DNA of 6,196 nt from an uncultured Clostridia bacterium (GCA_947036475.1 CAMQRG010000121.1:1-6196), one strand, 5' to 3'; shown: positions 1-5,798, numbered from the stretch's first letter. Translations and numbers: made by a program. Notes: a model not told the origin generated them from the letters alone.

Positions 1-45
1 ACACGTAAGGAGTCGTCGGCAGCGTCAGATGTGTATAAGAGACAG
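1..45 (+). other. Illumina Nextera adapter with i5 index (non-genomic)
   Basis: This stretch is sequencing-library adapter, not chromosome. Bases 1-4 (ACAC) match the end of the P5 flow-cell oligo. Bases 5-12 (GTAAGGAG) match a Nextera i5 index that I recall as N505/S505. Bases 13-45 are the read-1 transposase adapter, ending in the Tn5 mosaic end at 27-45 (AGATGTGTATAAGAGACAG). Genomic sequence starts at 46. In translation the adapter adds a false C-terminal LSLIHI to the leftward gene and a false N-terminal MYKRQ to a rightward frame; both peptides are well-known adapter artefacts in public databases. Confidence 0.98.
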
Positions 46-246
46 ATCCCGTACCGCAACGCCGGAAAGTTTTTCTTTCAGGACTTTGTCGTCCGGGTTG
101 TCGAAATACAGGGAACGGATAAAATATTCCTTTCGCCCGCCTGTATGAATATCCCGCTTCATGAACGTGGACAGTCTGCGCGCCATCATCACACTTTCCG
201 TTTCCGTCAGGGCATATTTCAGTTCCTTCCGCCATTTTTCTTCCAA
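46..246 (-). CDS. VTC/polyphosphate polymerase domain protein, N-terminal fragment
   Basis: This is the first 67 residues of a protein resembling bacterial VTC-domain (polyphosphate polymerase domain) proteins, members of the CYTH-like triphosphate tunnel fold; full-length relatives have roughly 230-250 residues. Visible hallmarks are the opening strand RKELKY (residues 6-11), with alternating charged residues expected to point into the tunnel, and the block IRSLYFDN (43-50) followed by LKEKLSG (56-62), the typical start of this domain. The start is TTG at 246-244, supported by GGAGGTGG (260-253) six bases upstream. The gene is cut after Asp67, exactly where adapter begins, so the true C-terminus is missing and the six residues that follow in frame are artefact. 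VTC domains polymerise polyphosphate from ATP in yeast; activity of bacterial stand-alone members is less certain. In Clostridia such genes often sit beside a DUF4956 membrane protein and a CotH-like gene, which cannot be checked here. Confidence 0.8.
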
Positions 247-274
247 ATTCTTCCACCTCCGTTTCTTTTTTCCA

Positions 275-303
275 AGTATATCCCAGACGCATTAGGCTGT
301 CTT
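275..303 (-). promoter_or_regulatory. Putative promoter of the VTC-domain gene
   Basis: On the minus strand, AAGACA (303-298) and TATACT (280-275) are separated by 17 bases, a good sigma-A-type pair. Transcription would start near 268, giving a leader of about 20 nt carrying the GGAGGTGG ribosome binding site. This suggests that the VTC-domain gene is transcribed independently of the reductase gene upstream. Confidence 0.5.
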
Positions 304-359
304 TAGCCCTTTCTTAAAAACGAATGAAAGAAATTTTAGATGATTCACAGGAATAAAGC

Positions 360-403
360 AGGACTGCCATACGGAGGTTCCCCATCACACAACAGTCCTT
401 TTT
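360..403. terminator. Stem-loop between the SDR and VTC genes, possible terminator
   Basis: AGGACTG (360-366) and CAGTCCT (393-399) form a perfect 7-bp stem around a 26-base loop. It lies 6 bases past the reductase stop codon on the minus strand, where a terminator would be expected. However, the U-run (399-403) follows the stem on the plus strand; on the minus strand the stem is followed only by GCTTTATT. It may be a weak leftward or bidirectional terminator. No gene on the plus strand ends here. Confidence 0.4.
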
Positions 404-408
404 ACGTC

Positions 409-1197
409 TTACATTTTTTGATTATGCTCTGAATTTCCAGCGTATGGGAGCTGCGGGCTGCACAGGCGGAAAGAAAAAGTCTCTCTGTCCACCAGCCCCA
501 CCGTCTCACTGCTGTCGTACAGTTCCAGCAGGAATGACGCTACTTGCGCACTCGTATGGTATATACCAAACAGCTTATCATAGTCATATTCTGTCACATC
601 ATTCGCGGCCTTTCCAAATCCTGTCTTTGTCGCGGCAGGGGCCAGCACCTTCACCTGCATTTTTGCATGATCCGCTTTCAGTTCCCATGCCAGCCCTTCT
701 GTAAACGCGCTGACATAAAACTTTGACGCACAATATGTGACTGCGTTGGGAACGATTGCATACCCTCCGGCAGAAGAAATATTGATAAGCTGTGTTCCCT
801 CAATGTCATTGAAATCCCGTACAAACAGAGAGGAAAGAATCGTAAGTGCTTCCACATTCAAATGCAGCATGCGGCTGATTTTTTCCAGTTCCTGATTCCC
901 TACACTGTCATAATTCCCAAAACCTGCATTGTTGACCCATGTCCGCAGTGGATAGTCTTTCACTTCCTCATACAGCCAGAATGCATTTTCCGGCACAGAT
1001 AAATCCGTCGTTTTTACCACAATGTCAAGCGTTGGATATCGTGTCAAAATTTCCCGTTTCAAAGCCTCCAGCCTGTCTTTCCTGCGGGCAGTCAGAATCA
1101 GATGACTCCCCCGTCCCGCAAACGCCTTTGCCGCTTCATAACCAATGCCCGAGCTCGCCCCCGTAATTACGGTGTAACCTCTTTTTTGTTGAATCAT
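409..1197 (-). CDS. Classical SDR-family NAD(P)-dependent oxidoreductase
   Basis: A 262-residue short-chain dehydrogenase/reductase of the classical type, the usual length for a one-domain Rossmann enzyme. Visible motifs are TGASSGIG (12-19) for dinucleotide binding, TARRKDRLE (36-44), where basic residues after the second strand suggest NADP(H) preference, D65 in TTDLS, NNAG (89-92), N114, and the catalytic Ser142 (NISSAGG), Tyr155 and Lys159 (YCASK). It is expected to be a cytosolic enzyme reducing a carbonyl or oxidising an alcohol; the substrate cannot be read from sequence. An in-frame ATG 11 codons upstream exists, but ATG 1197-1195 is chosen because GGAGG (1210-1206) sits eight bases before it and the family normally begins just ahead of the first strand. 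The gene is divergent from a MerR-type regulator and carries a MerR-type operator in its promoter, so it is probably induced by an electrophile, drug or aldehyde-like signal (inference). Confidence 0.93.
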   Translation of the reverse strand: MIQQKRGYTVITGASSGIGYEAAKAFAGRGSHLILTARRKDRLEALKREILTRYPTLDIVVKTTDLSVPENAFWLYEEVKDYPLRTWVNNAGFGNYDSVGNQELEKISRMLHLNVEALTILSSLFVRDFNDIEGTQLINISSAGGYAIVPNAVTYCASKFYVSAFTEGLAWELKADHAKMQVKVLAPAATKTGFGKAANDVTEYDYDKLFGIYHTSAQVASFLLELYDSSETVGLVDRETFSFRLCSPQLPYAGNSEHNQKM

Positions 1198-1226
1198 TTG
1201 CAAGTCCTCCTTTTTCTTGATATAAT
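1198..1226 (+). promoter_or_regulatory. Putative promoter of the MerR-family gene
   Basis: On the plus strand, TTGCAA (1198-1203) and TATAAT (1221-1226) are spaced by 17 bases, a plausible sigma-A promoter facing the regulator. Transcription would start near 1233 and run through the operator dyad. A second TATAAT (1234-1239) lacks a good -35 box. The -35 box abuts the reductase start codon, so the two divergent transcripts overlap. Confidence 0.4.
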
Positions 1227-1229
1227 GCA

Positions 1230-1260
1230 AGCATATAATATAGAGTGAACTCTATGTCAA
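1230..1260 (-). promoter_or_regulatory. SDR promoter with 19-bp spacer, MerR type
   Basis: On the minus strand, a perfect -35 TTGACA (1260-1255) and a -10 TATGCT (1235-1230) are 19 bases apart. An over-long spacer is the signature of MerR-controlled promoters, where the bound regulator twists the DNA to bring the two boxes into register. A competing reading, TATATG with a 17-base spacer (1237-1232), is possible but matches the -10 consensus less well. Transcription would start near 1223, leaving about 25 nt to the ATG. Confidence 0.7.
1241..1254. promoter_or_regulatory. Operator dyad for the adjacent MerR regulator
   Basis: TAGAGT and ACTCTA form a perfect 6+6 inverted repeat around GA, entirely inside the 19-bp promoter spacer of the reductase gene. 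One further A:T pair flanks it on each side (1240 and 1255). Position, symmetry and divergent layout fit binding by a MerR dimer. As I recall, AdhR/NmlR-type regulators use operators of similar design in the same position. The dyad also lies downstream of the likely regulator promoter, which would allow autoregulation. Confidence 0.75.
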
Positions 1261-1279
1261 GAGGACGGGACGTGATTTT

Positions 1280-1651
1280 TTGGAATATACCATTGGCGAA
1301 TTTTCAAAACTGACAAACCTGGGAATACACACACTGCGCTATTATGAACACGAAGGTCTGCTCACCCCAGAGCGCAATTCCGGCAACCGCCGCCGTTATT
1401 CAGAAAAAGACCTTGTATGGGTTATGTTTATCAAACGGCTGAAGGATACGGGCATGCCCATCAAACAAATACAGCATTACGCAAAGCTGCGGGCGGCAGG
1501 AGATTCCACCCTGCCGGACCGAATGGAACTGCTTGCCGCACACAAAAATACCCTTTGTATGCAAATCAGGCAGTTACAGGAAAACATGGAAAAGCTGGAC
1601 AGCAAAATAGAGTTTTACCGCATGGAAATAGAACGCATAGCAAAAAAATAA
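1280..1651 (+). CDS. MerR-family transcriptional regulator, AdhR/NmlR-like
   Basis: A 123-residue MerR-family activator. The N-terminal winged-helix domain shows YTIGEFSKLTNLGIHTLRYY (3-22) followed by EHEGLLTPERN, then the wing with the RRRY element (37-40). A second helical segment (44-70) leads into a C-terminal dimerisation helix (about 84-120). The short C-terminus has no large effector pocket, which excludes the multidrug-binding BmrR type. The GDSTLPDRMELL stretch (74-85) and the ending KLDSKIEFY resemble regulators of the AdhR/NmlR group that control aldehyde or thiol-stress reductases. At the position where I recall AdhR having its redox cysteine (FIKC), this protein has Arg53 (FIKR); its only cysteine is Cys93. 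The start is TTG 1280-1282, because the usual M-x-Y-x-IGE opening begins there; the ribosome binding site is weak (GGGA, 1267-1270). It faces away from the reductase and probably controls it through the dyad at 1241-1254. Confidence 0.92.
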   Translation: MEYTIGEFSKLTNLGIHTLRYYEHEGLLTPERNSGNRRRYSEKDLVWVMFIKRLKDTGMPIKQIQHYAKLRAAGDSTLPDRMELLAAHKNTLCMQIRQLQENMEKLDSKIEFYRMEIERIAKK

Positions 1652-1664
1652 TTCCAGCAAAGCA

Positions 1665-1704
1665 AAACGCCTGCTTTCCTTCACTCAGAAGAAAACAGGC
1701 GTTT
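1665..1704. terminator. Bidirectional terminator between convergent genes
   Basis: AAACGCCTG (1665-1673) pairs with CAGGCGTTT (1696-1704). The stem continues inward after one bulged base through 1675-1682 with 1688-1695, closing on a 5-base loop. One inner pair is C/A on the plus strand but becomes a G:U wobble on the minus-strand RNA, so the longest hairpin forms on the leftward transcript. U-rich tails follow on both strands (TTTCTGTTT rightward, TTTTGCTTT leftward). It sits 13 bases past the MerR stop and about 95 bases past the EFR1-type gene stop, and could serve both. Confidence 0.8.
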
Positions 1705-1799
1705 CTGTTTCATCGTATCAAGTTATAATTTTTTTACAAATCTACTATAAAAATGACAGAACAGCCCTTTCGCACAATGTTTCCTCTTTTCCTTCTGTG

Positions 1800-2621
1800 T
1801 TACAGGAATGTTTCCGGCTCTGCGCGCCGTTCATAAAGTTCTTCCAGTTCTTCTTTATGGTAAATATATCCCGGGTCGTCGTAAAACTTTGCCCCCGTCG
1901 GACATTTTTTCACACAGGCACAGCATTTGATACAAATTCCGGTAAACTCCGCCGGATTCTCTTTGCTGATGGAGCCCATTGGACAGACCTCTGCACAAAG
2001 CCCGCACCCACAGCAGGCATCGCTTGTTTTCGGCTTCACCTTGCGAATGTCTATCGCGGCGTCGTGTCTGTCCCGCGGGGTAAAATACGGGCGGATAGGC
2101 GTTTCTCCCCTTACCGTTACCGGCTCAGTATATGTCCAGCTGCTGTGCAGTTTTTCCGCAATCCCTTTTCCAAAGGCGCGCATTTTTTCCAAATCCGCCG
2201 CGTCCGGCCTTCCCGCGCCCAATGTGCGCGAAAAAGAGTGTTCGCTGATAAACGCGCCGCCAGCCGCTGTGCGGAAACCATCGTCCTCCAATATATTGCG
2301 CAATTCTATCAGCGCATCATCAAAATTCCGGTTGCCAAAGGAAACCACAGGCGCGGCAAGCGCGCCGCCGCCTTTTATCTTTTCTTTCAAATAAGGCAGC
2401 AATACGTTCGGCACACGCCCTGCGATGACGGGCGTCCCAAATACCACGAAATCCCCTTCGGTAAACGTAAGTTCATTCTCCCTGTTCTGCGGCAGTGTAA
2501 AATCATATGTTTCCAGCGGTACGCCAAGCCCTGCTGCCGTTTCTTCCGCAACCGTCCGCACTGCTTTCTCTGTACCGCCTGTCGGGCTGAAATATACCGC
2601 CCAGACCTTACTGATATTCAT
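1800..2621 (-). CDS. EFR1-type flavodoxin/ferredoxin fusion protein
   Basis: A 273-residue cytosolic electron-transfer protein of the type often annotated as 'EFR1 family ferrodoxin'. The N-terminal flavodoxin-like half has the FMN phosphate loop FSPTGGT (11-17), a second flavin-contacting stretch FGTPVIAGRVPN (61-72) and SFGNRNFDDAL (94-104). The C-terminal half is a bacterial two-cluster ferredoxin module. Cys203, 206, 209 and 213-Pro plus Cys230, 233, 236 and 240-Pro form two complete CxxCxxCxxxCP motifs, so it should bind two [4Fe-4S] clusters and pass electrons between them and FMN. The physiological partner is unknown. The ATG at 2621-2619 has AAAGGAGG (2638-2631) nine bases upstream. 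It is the last gene of the leftward run, 48 bases after gpsA and ahead of the hairpin at 1665-1704. Co-transcription with gpsA is likely, but a functional link to lipid synthesis is not shown. Confidence 0.93.
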   Translation of the reverse strand: MNISKVWAVYFSPTGGTEKAVRTVAEETAAGLGVPLETYDFTLPQNRENELTFTEGDFVVFGTPVIAGRVPNVLLPYLKEKIKGGGALAAPVVSFGNRNFDDALIELRNILEDDGFRTAAGGAFISEHSFSRTLGAGRPDAADLEKMRAFGKGIAEKLHSSWTYTEPVTVRGETPIRPYFTPRDRHDAAIDIRKVKPKTSDACCGCGLCAEVCPMGSISKENPAEFTGICIKCCACVKKCPTGAKFYDDPGYIYHKEELEELYERRAEPETFL

Positions 2622-2669
2622 ACACTTTCTCCTCCTTTGGCAAACGCTTTTCTCCGCTTCTTCTCTTTA

Positions 2670-3659
2670 TTACTCCGCCTTGCCGTCCCGCGTCATGAGT
2701 TCCAGAACAGCGTCCTCTACATTTTTCCCATGGAACAGCACCGCATTAATCGCCTCCGTAATCGGCATGGAAACGCCGTATTTCTCTGCCATACGGCATG
2801 CCGCCTGCACCGTATTCACGCCCTCGACCACCATCTGCACCGTATCCAGCGTTTCTGCAAGGCTCTTTCCCTGCCCCAGCAGAATACCCGCGCGCCTGTT
2901 TCTCGAATGCATACTTGTACAGGTTACAATCAAATCACCGATGCCGGAAAGACCTGAAAATGTTTCCGCCTTGCCGCCCATTGCCATGCCCAGCCGCTGC
3001 ATTTCCGCCATGCCGCGCGTCATCAGCGCTGCTTTCGTATTGTCGCCAAAGCCCAGCCCGTCAGACATGCCTGCCGCCAGAGCCATAATGTTTTTCAGGG
3101 CCGCCCCCATCTCCACGCCAATCATATCCGTATTGGTGTACAGCCGGAATCTTGGGTTCATGAATTCCCTCTGCACCAGTTTTGCCGTTTCTTCCTTTTC
3201 TGCTGCAATCAGGCACGCGGAAGGGAGATTCCGCGCAACTTCTTCTGCGTGGCTCGGTCCGGAAAGCACACAGACCTCGCACTCCGGCACACATTCCCGT
3301 ATGACCTCAGAAAGCCGCAGAAGGCTGCCTTCTTCCAGCCCTTTTGCCACATTCACTAAAATCTGCTCTTTCTTAAAATATGGCGCAAAATCCTTTGCCG
3401 TTTGGCGCACCGCGCGCGATGGTACAGCCAGTATGACGATTTCCGCAGCCGCAACAGCCTCCGCACGGTCTGTTGTCGCACCGATTTCTGCCGGAATCGT
3501 TACACCGGGCAGATATTTTTCATTTGTCCGCCGTTCTACAAGCTCATCGACAGCCTCCTGCCGCCTTGACCAAATCGTTACTTCATGCCCATGCTCCGCC
3601 AGCATAACGGCTAACGCCGTACCCCAGCTTCCAGAGCCAATCACTGTGACTTTCTTCAT
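2670..3659 (-). CDS. gpsA: Glycerol-3-phosphate dehydrogenase [NAD(P)+]
   Basis: A 329-residue cytosolic enzyme that reduces dihydroxyacetone phosphate to sn-glycerol-3-phosphate, the backbone for phospholipids; bacterial GpsA proteins are usually about 330-340 residues. The N-terminal Rossmann domain shows GSGSWGTA (8-15), followed by LAVPS (77-81) and VAKGLE (104-109), which carries the active-site Lys106. The C-terminal helical domain shows LSGPSHAEEV (132-141), GAALKN (185-190) with the second catalytic lysine Lys189, TRG (214-216), SGLSGIGDLIVTCTS (235-249) and SRNRRAG (252-258). All expected catalytic and nucleotide-binding positions are present. The ATG at 3659-3657 is preceded by AGGAGGT, which overlaps the plsY stop codon, and only 15 bases separate the genes, indicating co-transcription and possibly translational coupling. 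Its product is the direct acyl acceptor of the upstream PlsY. Confidence 0.98.
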   Translation of the reverse strand: MKKVTVIGSGSWGTALAVMLAEHGHEVTIWSRRQEAVDELVERRTNEKYLPGVTIPAEIGATTDRAEAVAAAEIVILAVPSRAVRQTAKDFAPYFKKEQILVNVAKGLEEGSLLRLSEVIRECVPECEVCVLSGPSHAEEVARNLPSACLIAAEKEETAKLVQREFMNPRFRLYTNTDMIGVEMGAALKNIMALAAGMSDGLGFGDNTKAALMTRGMAEMQRLGMAMGGKAETFSGLSGIGDLIVTCTSMHSRNRRAGILLGQGKSLAETLDTVQMVVEGVNTVQAACRMAEKYGVSMPITEAINAVLFHGKNVEDAVLELMTRDGKAE

Positions 3660-3674
3660 ATCGCTGTGACCTCC

Positions 3675-4283
3675 TCATTTTTTCCGGATACTGAAACGGT
3701 TTTCATTCCCTGCCAGCAGCCTGCCAATGTTGGCGCGGTGTTTCCAAAATGCCAGCACGCATAACGCCGCCGCCAGAGCAGTCATTTCCACCGGGAACCT
3801 CAGAAAATACGCAGCAACGGGAATGGAAAACGCAAACAGCAGAGAGCCGGCAGAAATCGTATGGCTTACCGCTACGCCGGCAATCCCGATGCCAAACGAA
3901 ACCAACGCCAGCAGGGGCGAAATGGCAAAGCTCAGACCCAGCACCATACCGATGCTTGCCGCAATGCCCTTGCCGCCCCTGAAATGCAGATAAAACGGGA
4001 AATCATGCCCCAGTATCGCACCGATACTGCCATACATGCCCGCCAGCGCACCCGCTTCCGGGAACAGGAACATACCTGCCGCAAACGCCAGGACTGATTT
4101 CAGAATATCCCCTGCAAACGTCGCCGCTCCTGCCTTCACACCAAGCACACGCAGGGCGTTCGTTGTACCAAGGTTGCCGCTGCCCTGACTGCGCAGGTCT
4201 GTTTTCCACGCCTTGCTCACAAAATACGCCGTTTCCATGCAGCCGACCATATATCCAATCACCAAACATACTATCCGGAACAT
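3675..4283 (-). CDS. plsY: Acyl-phosphate:glycerol-3-phosphate acyltransferase
   Basis: A 202-residue integral membrane enzyme that moves an acyl group from acyl-phosphate to position 1 of glycerol-3-phosphate, giving lysophosphatidate, the first step of phospholipid synthesis in most Bacillota. Three family motifs are visible: RSQGSGNLGTTNALR (31-45), GHDFPFYLHFRGGKGIA (92-108), whose GGKG glycine loop contributes to phosphate binding, and KHRANIGRLLAGNE (181-194). Hydrophobic segments near 3-21, 55-75, 78-97, 108-140 and 144-180 fit the family's helical bundle. The frame is open about 40 codons further upstream inside der, but ATG 4283-4281 is chosen: it gives the normal family length, opens with a membrane helix (MFRIVCLVIG) and has AAGG six bases before it. 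The start is one base beyond the der stop codon, so the two are probably translationally coupled. Confidence 0.97.
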   Translation of the reverse strand: MFRIVCLVIGYMVGCMETAYFVSKAWKTDLRSQGSGNLGTTNALRVLGVKAGAATFAGDILKSVLAFAAGMFLFPEAGALAGMYGSIGAILGHDFPFYLHFRGGKGIAASIGMVLGLSFAISPLLALVSFGIGIAGVAVSHTISAGSLLFAFSIPVAAYFLRFPVEMTALAAALCVLAFWKHRANIGRLLAGNENRFSIRKK

Positions 4284-4284
4284 T

Positions 4285-5610
4285 TTAATCCTTATCCCCT
4301 TTTTCGCGTACAATAAAATGAATCGGCGTACCGACAAAGCCAAATGCCTCCCGCAGCTGGTTTTCGATATATCTGCGATAGGAGAAGTGGAACAGCCCGC
4401 GTTCATTCACGAATATCACAAATGTCGGCGGCTTCACGGAAACCTGCGTCATATAATACAGCCGGAGCTGCCGTCCCTTGTCCGCTGGAGGCTGCTGCAT
4501 CGCAGTAGCTTCAATCAGCACTTCATTCAAAACGCCCGTACTGATTCGCAGCGCGTGGTTTTGGTGTACCGTCTGTATCATTTCCAGCATACGGTCGATT
4601 CTCTGCCCTGTCTGCGCGGAAATGAATACCCGCGGCGCATAAGCCATGTATGCCAGTTCATTGGCAATATCTTTCAGGTAACGGTTCATGGTTTTGTCAT
4701 CTTTTTCAATGGAGTCCCATTTGTTCACGGCAATCAGAGCCGCGCGGCCGCGTTCGTGTGCAATCCCCGCAATCTTCGTATCCTGGTCTGTCACACCCTC
4801 GTTCGCGTCAATCAAAAGCACCGCAACGTCGCACCGTTCCACTGCCGCAACGGCGCGGATAATGCTGAACCGTTCAATTTCCTCTTTAATTTTGCTTTTG
4901 CGGCGCATACCCGCCGTATCAATAAAAATATATTTCTGTCCGTCAATCGTTATCGGGCTGTCTACCGCGTCGCGCGTCGTGCCGGGGATATTGCTGACAA
5001 TCAGCCTGTCCTCGCCCAATATCTTATTTATCAGGGAAGATTTCCCAACATTCGGCTTGCCGATGATAGCAACCTTTATTGCATCATCATCCTCGTCCGT
5101 TCCTGTGTTTTCCGGAAAATGCTTCACCATTTCATCCAGCATATCACCCAGGCCCAATGCCTGTCCGGCGGAAACAGGCAGCGGGTCGCCGATACCCAGT
5201 TCGTAAAATTCGTAAATATCCATAGTGTCGCGCTTCACGCTGTCTACCTTATTGACCGCCAGCACTACGGGCTTTTTCGTCCGCCGCAGCAGGTTTGCAA
5301 CCTGACGGTCATCATCTGTCACGCCTGTTTTTACATCTGTCACGAACAATATTACGTCAGCCGTTTCAATGGCGATTTCCGCCTGCTGCAAAATCTGCCG
5401 TTGTATAATTTCTTCGGAGCCGATTTCCATGCCGCCCGTATCAATCAATGTAAATTTCCGGTTCAGCCATTCCGCATCGGCGTAGATTCTGTCACGGGTT
5501 ACGCCGGGCGTATCCTGCACGATGGAAATGCGTTCCCCCGCCAGCCTGTTAAATAACGTGGATTTCCCGACATTCGGGCGGCCCACTACCGCTACGATTG
5601 GTTTGCTCAT
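4285..5610 (-). CDS. der: Ribosome biogenesis GTPase Der (EngA)
   Basis: A 441-residue essential GTPase with two tandem G domains, acting in late 50S ribosomal subunit assembly. Domain 1 shows GRPNVGKS (10-17), DTGG (57-60), NKVD (120-123) and SAG (147-149). After an acidic linker (about 168-177), domain 2 shows GKPNVGKS (184-191), the switch TTRD (211-214), DTAG (231-234), NKWD (296-299) and SAQ (331-333). The last ~90 residues form the KH-like domain, which packs between the G domains and contacts rRNA. All nucleotide-binding motifs are intact and the length matches family members of about 435-440. The frame is open 25 codons further upstream, but ATG 5610-5608 (MSKPIVAVVGRPN) is chosen for its GGAGG six bases upstream (5621-5617) and because the extra residues would be encoded by the leader hairpins. 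It is the first gene of the der-plsY-gpsA-EFR1 run. Confidence 0.98.
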   Translation of the reverse strand: MSKPIVAVVGRPNVGKSTLFNRLAGERISIVQDTPGVTRDRIYADAEWLNRKFTLIDTGGMEIGSEEIIQRQILQQAEIAIETADVILFVTDVKTGVTDDDRQVANLLRRTKKPVVLAVNKVDSVKRDTMDIYEFYELGIGDPLPVSAGQALGLGDMLDEMVKHFPENTGTDEDDDAIKVAIIGKPNVGKSSLINKILGEDRLIVSNIPGTTRDAVDSPITIDGQKYIFIDTAGMRRKSKIKEEIERFSIIRAVAAVERCDVAVLLIDANEGVTDQDTKIAGIAHERGRAALIAVNKWDSIEKDDKTMNRYLKDIANELAYMAYAPRVFISAQTGQRIDRMLEMIQTVHQNHALRISTGVLNEVLIEATAMQQPPADKGRQLRLYYMTQVSVKPPTFVIFVNERGLFHFSYRRYIENQLREAFGFVGTPIHFIVREKGDKD

Positions 5611-5628
5611 TCTATACCTCCATAAACC

Positions 5629-5700
5629 GCAGGACTCCGTCCTGCACCCTGCAAGGGCTTTCAGCCCTTGACCCATCTGCCGCAAAACTGCGTTTTGCGG
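5629..5700 (-). ncRNA. Triple GNA-triloop hairpin element in the der leader
   Basis: Three perfect hairpins stand in tandem just upstream of the der ribosome binding site: 5680-5700 (9-bp stem), 5652-5670 (8-bp stem) and 5629-5645 (7-bp stem). Each has a 3-base loop. Read as der-sense RNA the loops are GCA, GAA and GGA, all GNA triloops; two are closed by C-G, the especially stable form. The spacers are CAGATGGGT and CAGGGT, themselves alike. The arms are unrelated in sequence, so the shared feature is structure. This may be a structured leader RNA or a REP-like intergenic repeat; no known riboswitch class is recognised. The last stem ends seven bases before the GGAGG. Confidence 0.65.
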
Positions 5701-5768
5701 GAATTCAAGCTATCTCAAATTGAATTTATTTCTTATATCATAAAATAAGATATATTATTATCATATTC

Positions 5769-5798
5769 AGTATACCACATTTTTCGGTTTCCGCACAA
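5769..5798 (-). promoter_or_regulatory. Putative extended -10 promoter of the der operon
   Basis: On the minus strand, TGGTATACT provides an extended -10 (TATACT at 5774-5769 with TG one base ahead). TTGTGC (5798-5793) is a moderate -35 box at 18 bases. Transcription would start near 5762, giving a leader of about 150 nt that is AT-rich at first and then contains the three hairpins. An inverted repeat, TTTCCG (5788-5793) and CGGAAA (5802-5807), overlaps the -35 box and might be an operator or chance. Confidence 0.45.

Noticed and set aside
31..306. Rightward open frame beginning MYKRQ over the left end
   Set aside because: Its start codon and first residues come from the Nextera adapter and the rest is antisense to the VTC-domain gene and its promoter. 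It has no ribosome binding site and no protein-like composition.
1198..1230. Upstream ATG giving the reductase 11 extra residues (MHYIKKKEDLQ)
   Set aside because: The extra codons cover the ribosome binding site of the internal ATG at 1197 and begin at the promoter -10 region. The family normally starts a few residues before the first Rossmann strand.
1705..1799. Possible small gene or RNA in the gap after the MerR gene
   Set aside because: Only an AT-rich stretch with a T-run (about 1729-1735) is present. It has no open frame of note and no additional strong hairpin beyond the terminator at 1665-1704.
4284..4406. Longer plsY start inside der
   Set aside because: The added N-terminus is polar, overlaps der by about 120 bases, exceeds the family length and has no supporting ribosome binding site. 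The ATG at 4283 opens directly with a membrane helix.
1797..5556. Long rightward open frames opposite the EFR1, gpsA and der genes
   Set aside because: They are antisense shadows of well-supported genes with intact motifs, produced by the codon bias of the real strand. They show no domain, no ribosome binding site and odd composition.
5611..5685. Longer der start encoding 25 extra residues
   Set aside because: The additional codons translate the leader hairpins and the ribosome binding site. The MSKP start has GGAGG at ideal spacing and matches the normal Der N-terminus.
5701..5768. Possible AT-rich replication origin or DnaA-box region upstream of der
   Set aside because: The stretch is AT-rich but contains no recognisable DnaA boxes (TTATCCACA-like) or iteron repeats. 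It is adequately explained as the early leader of the der transcript.
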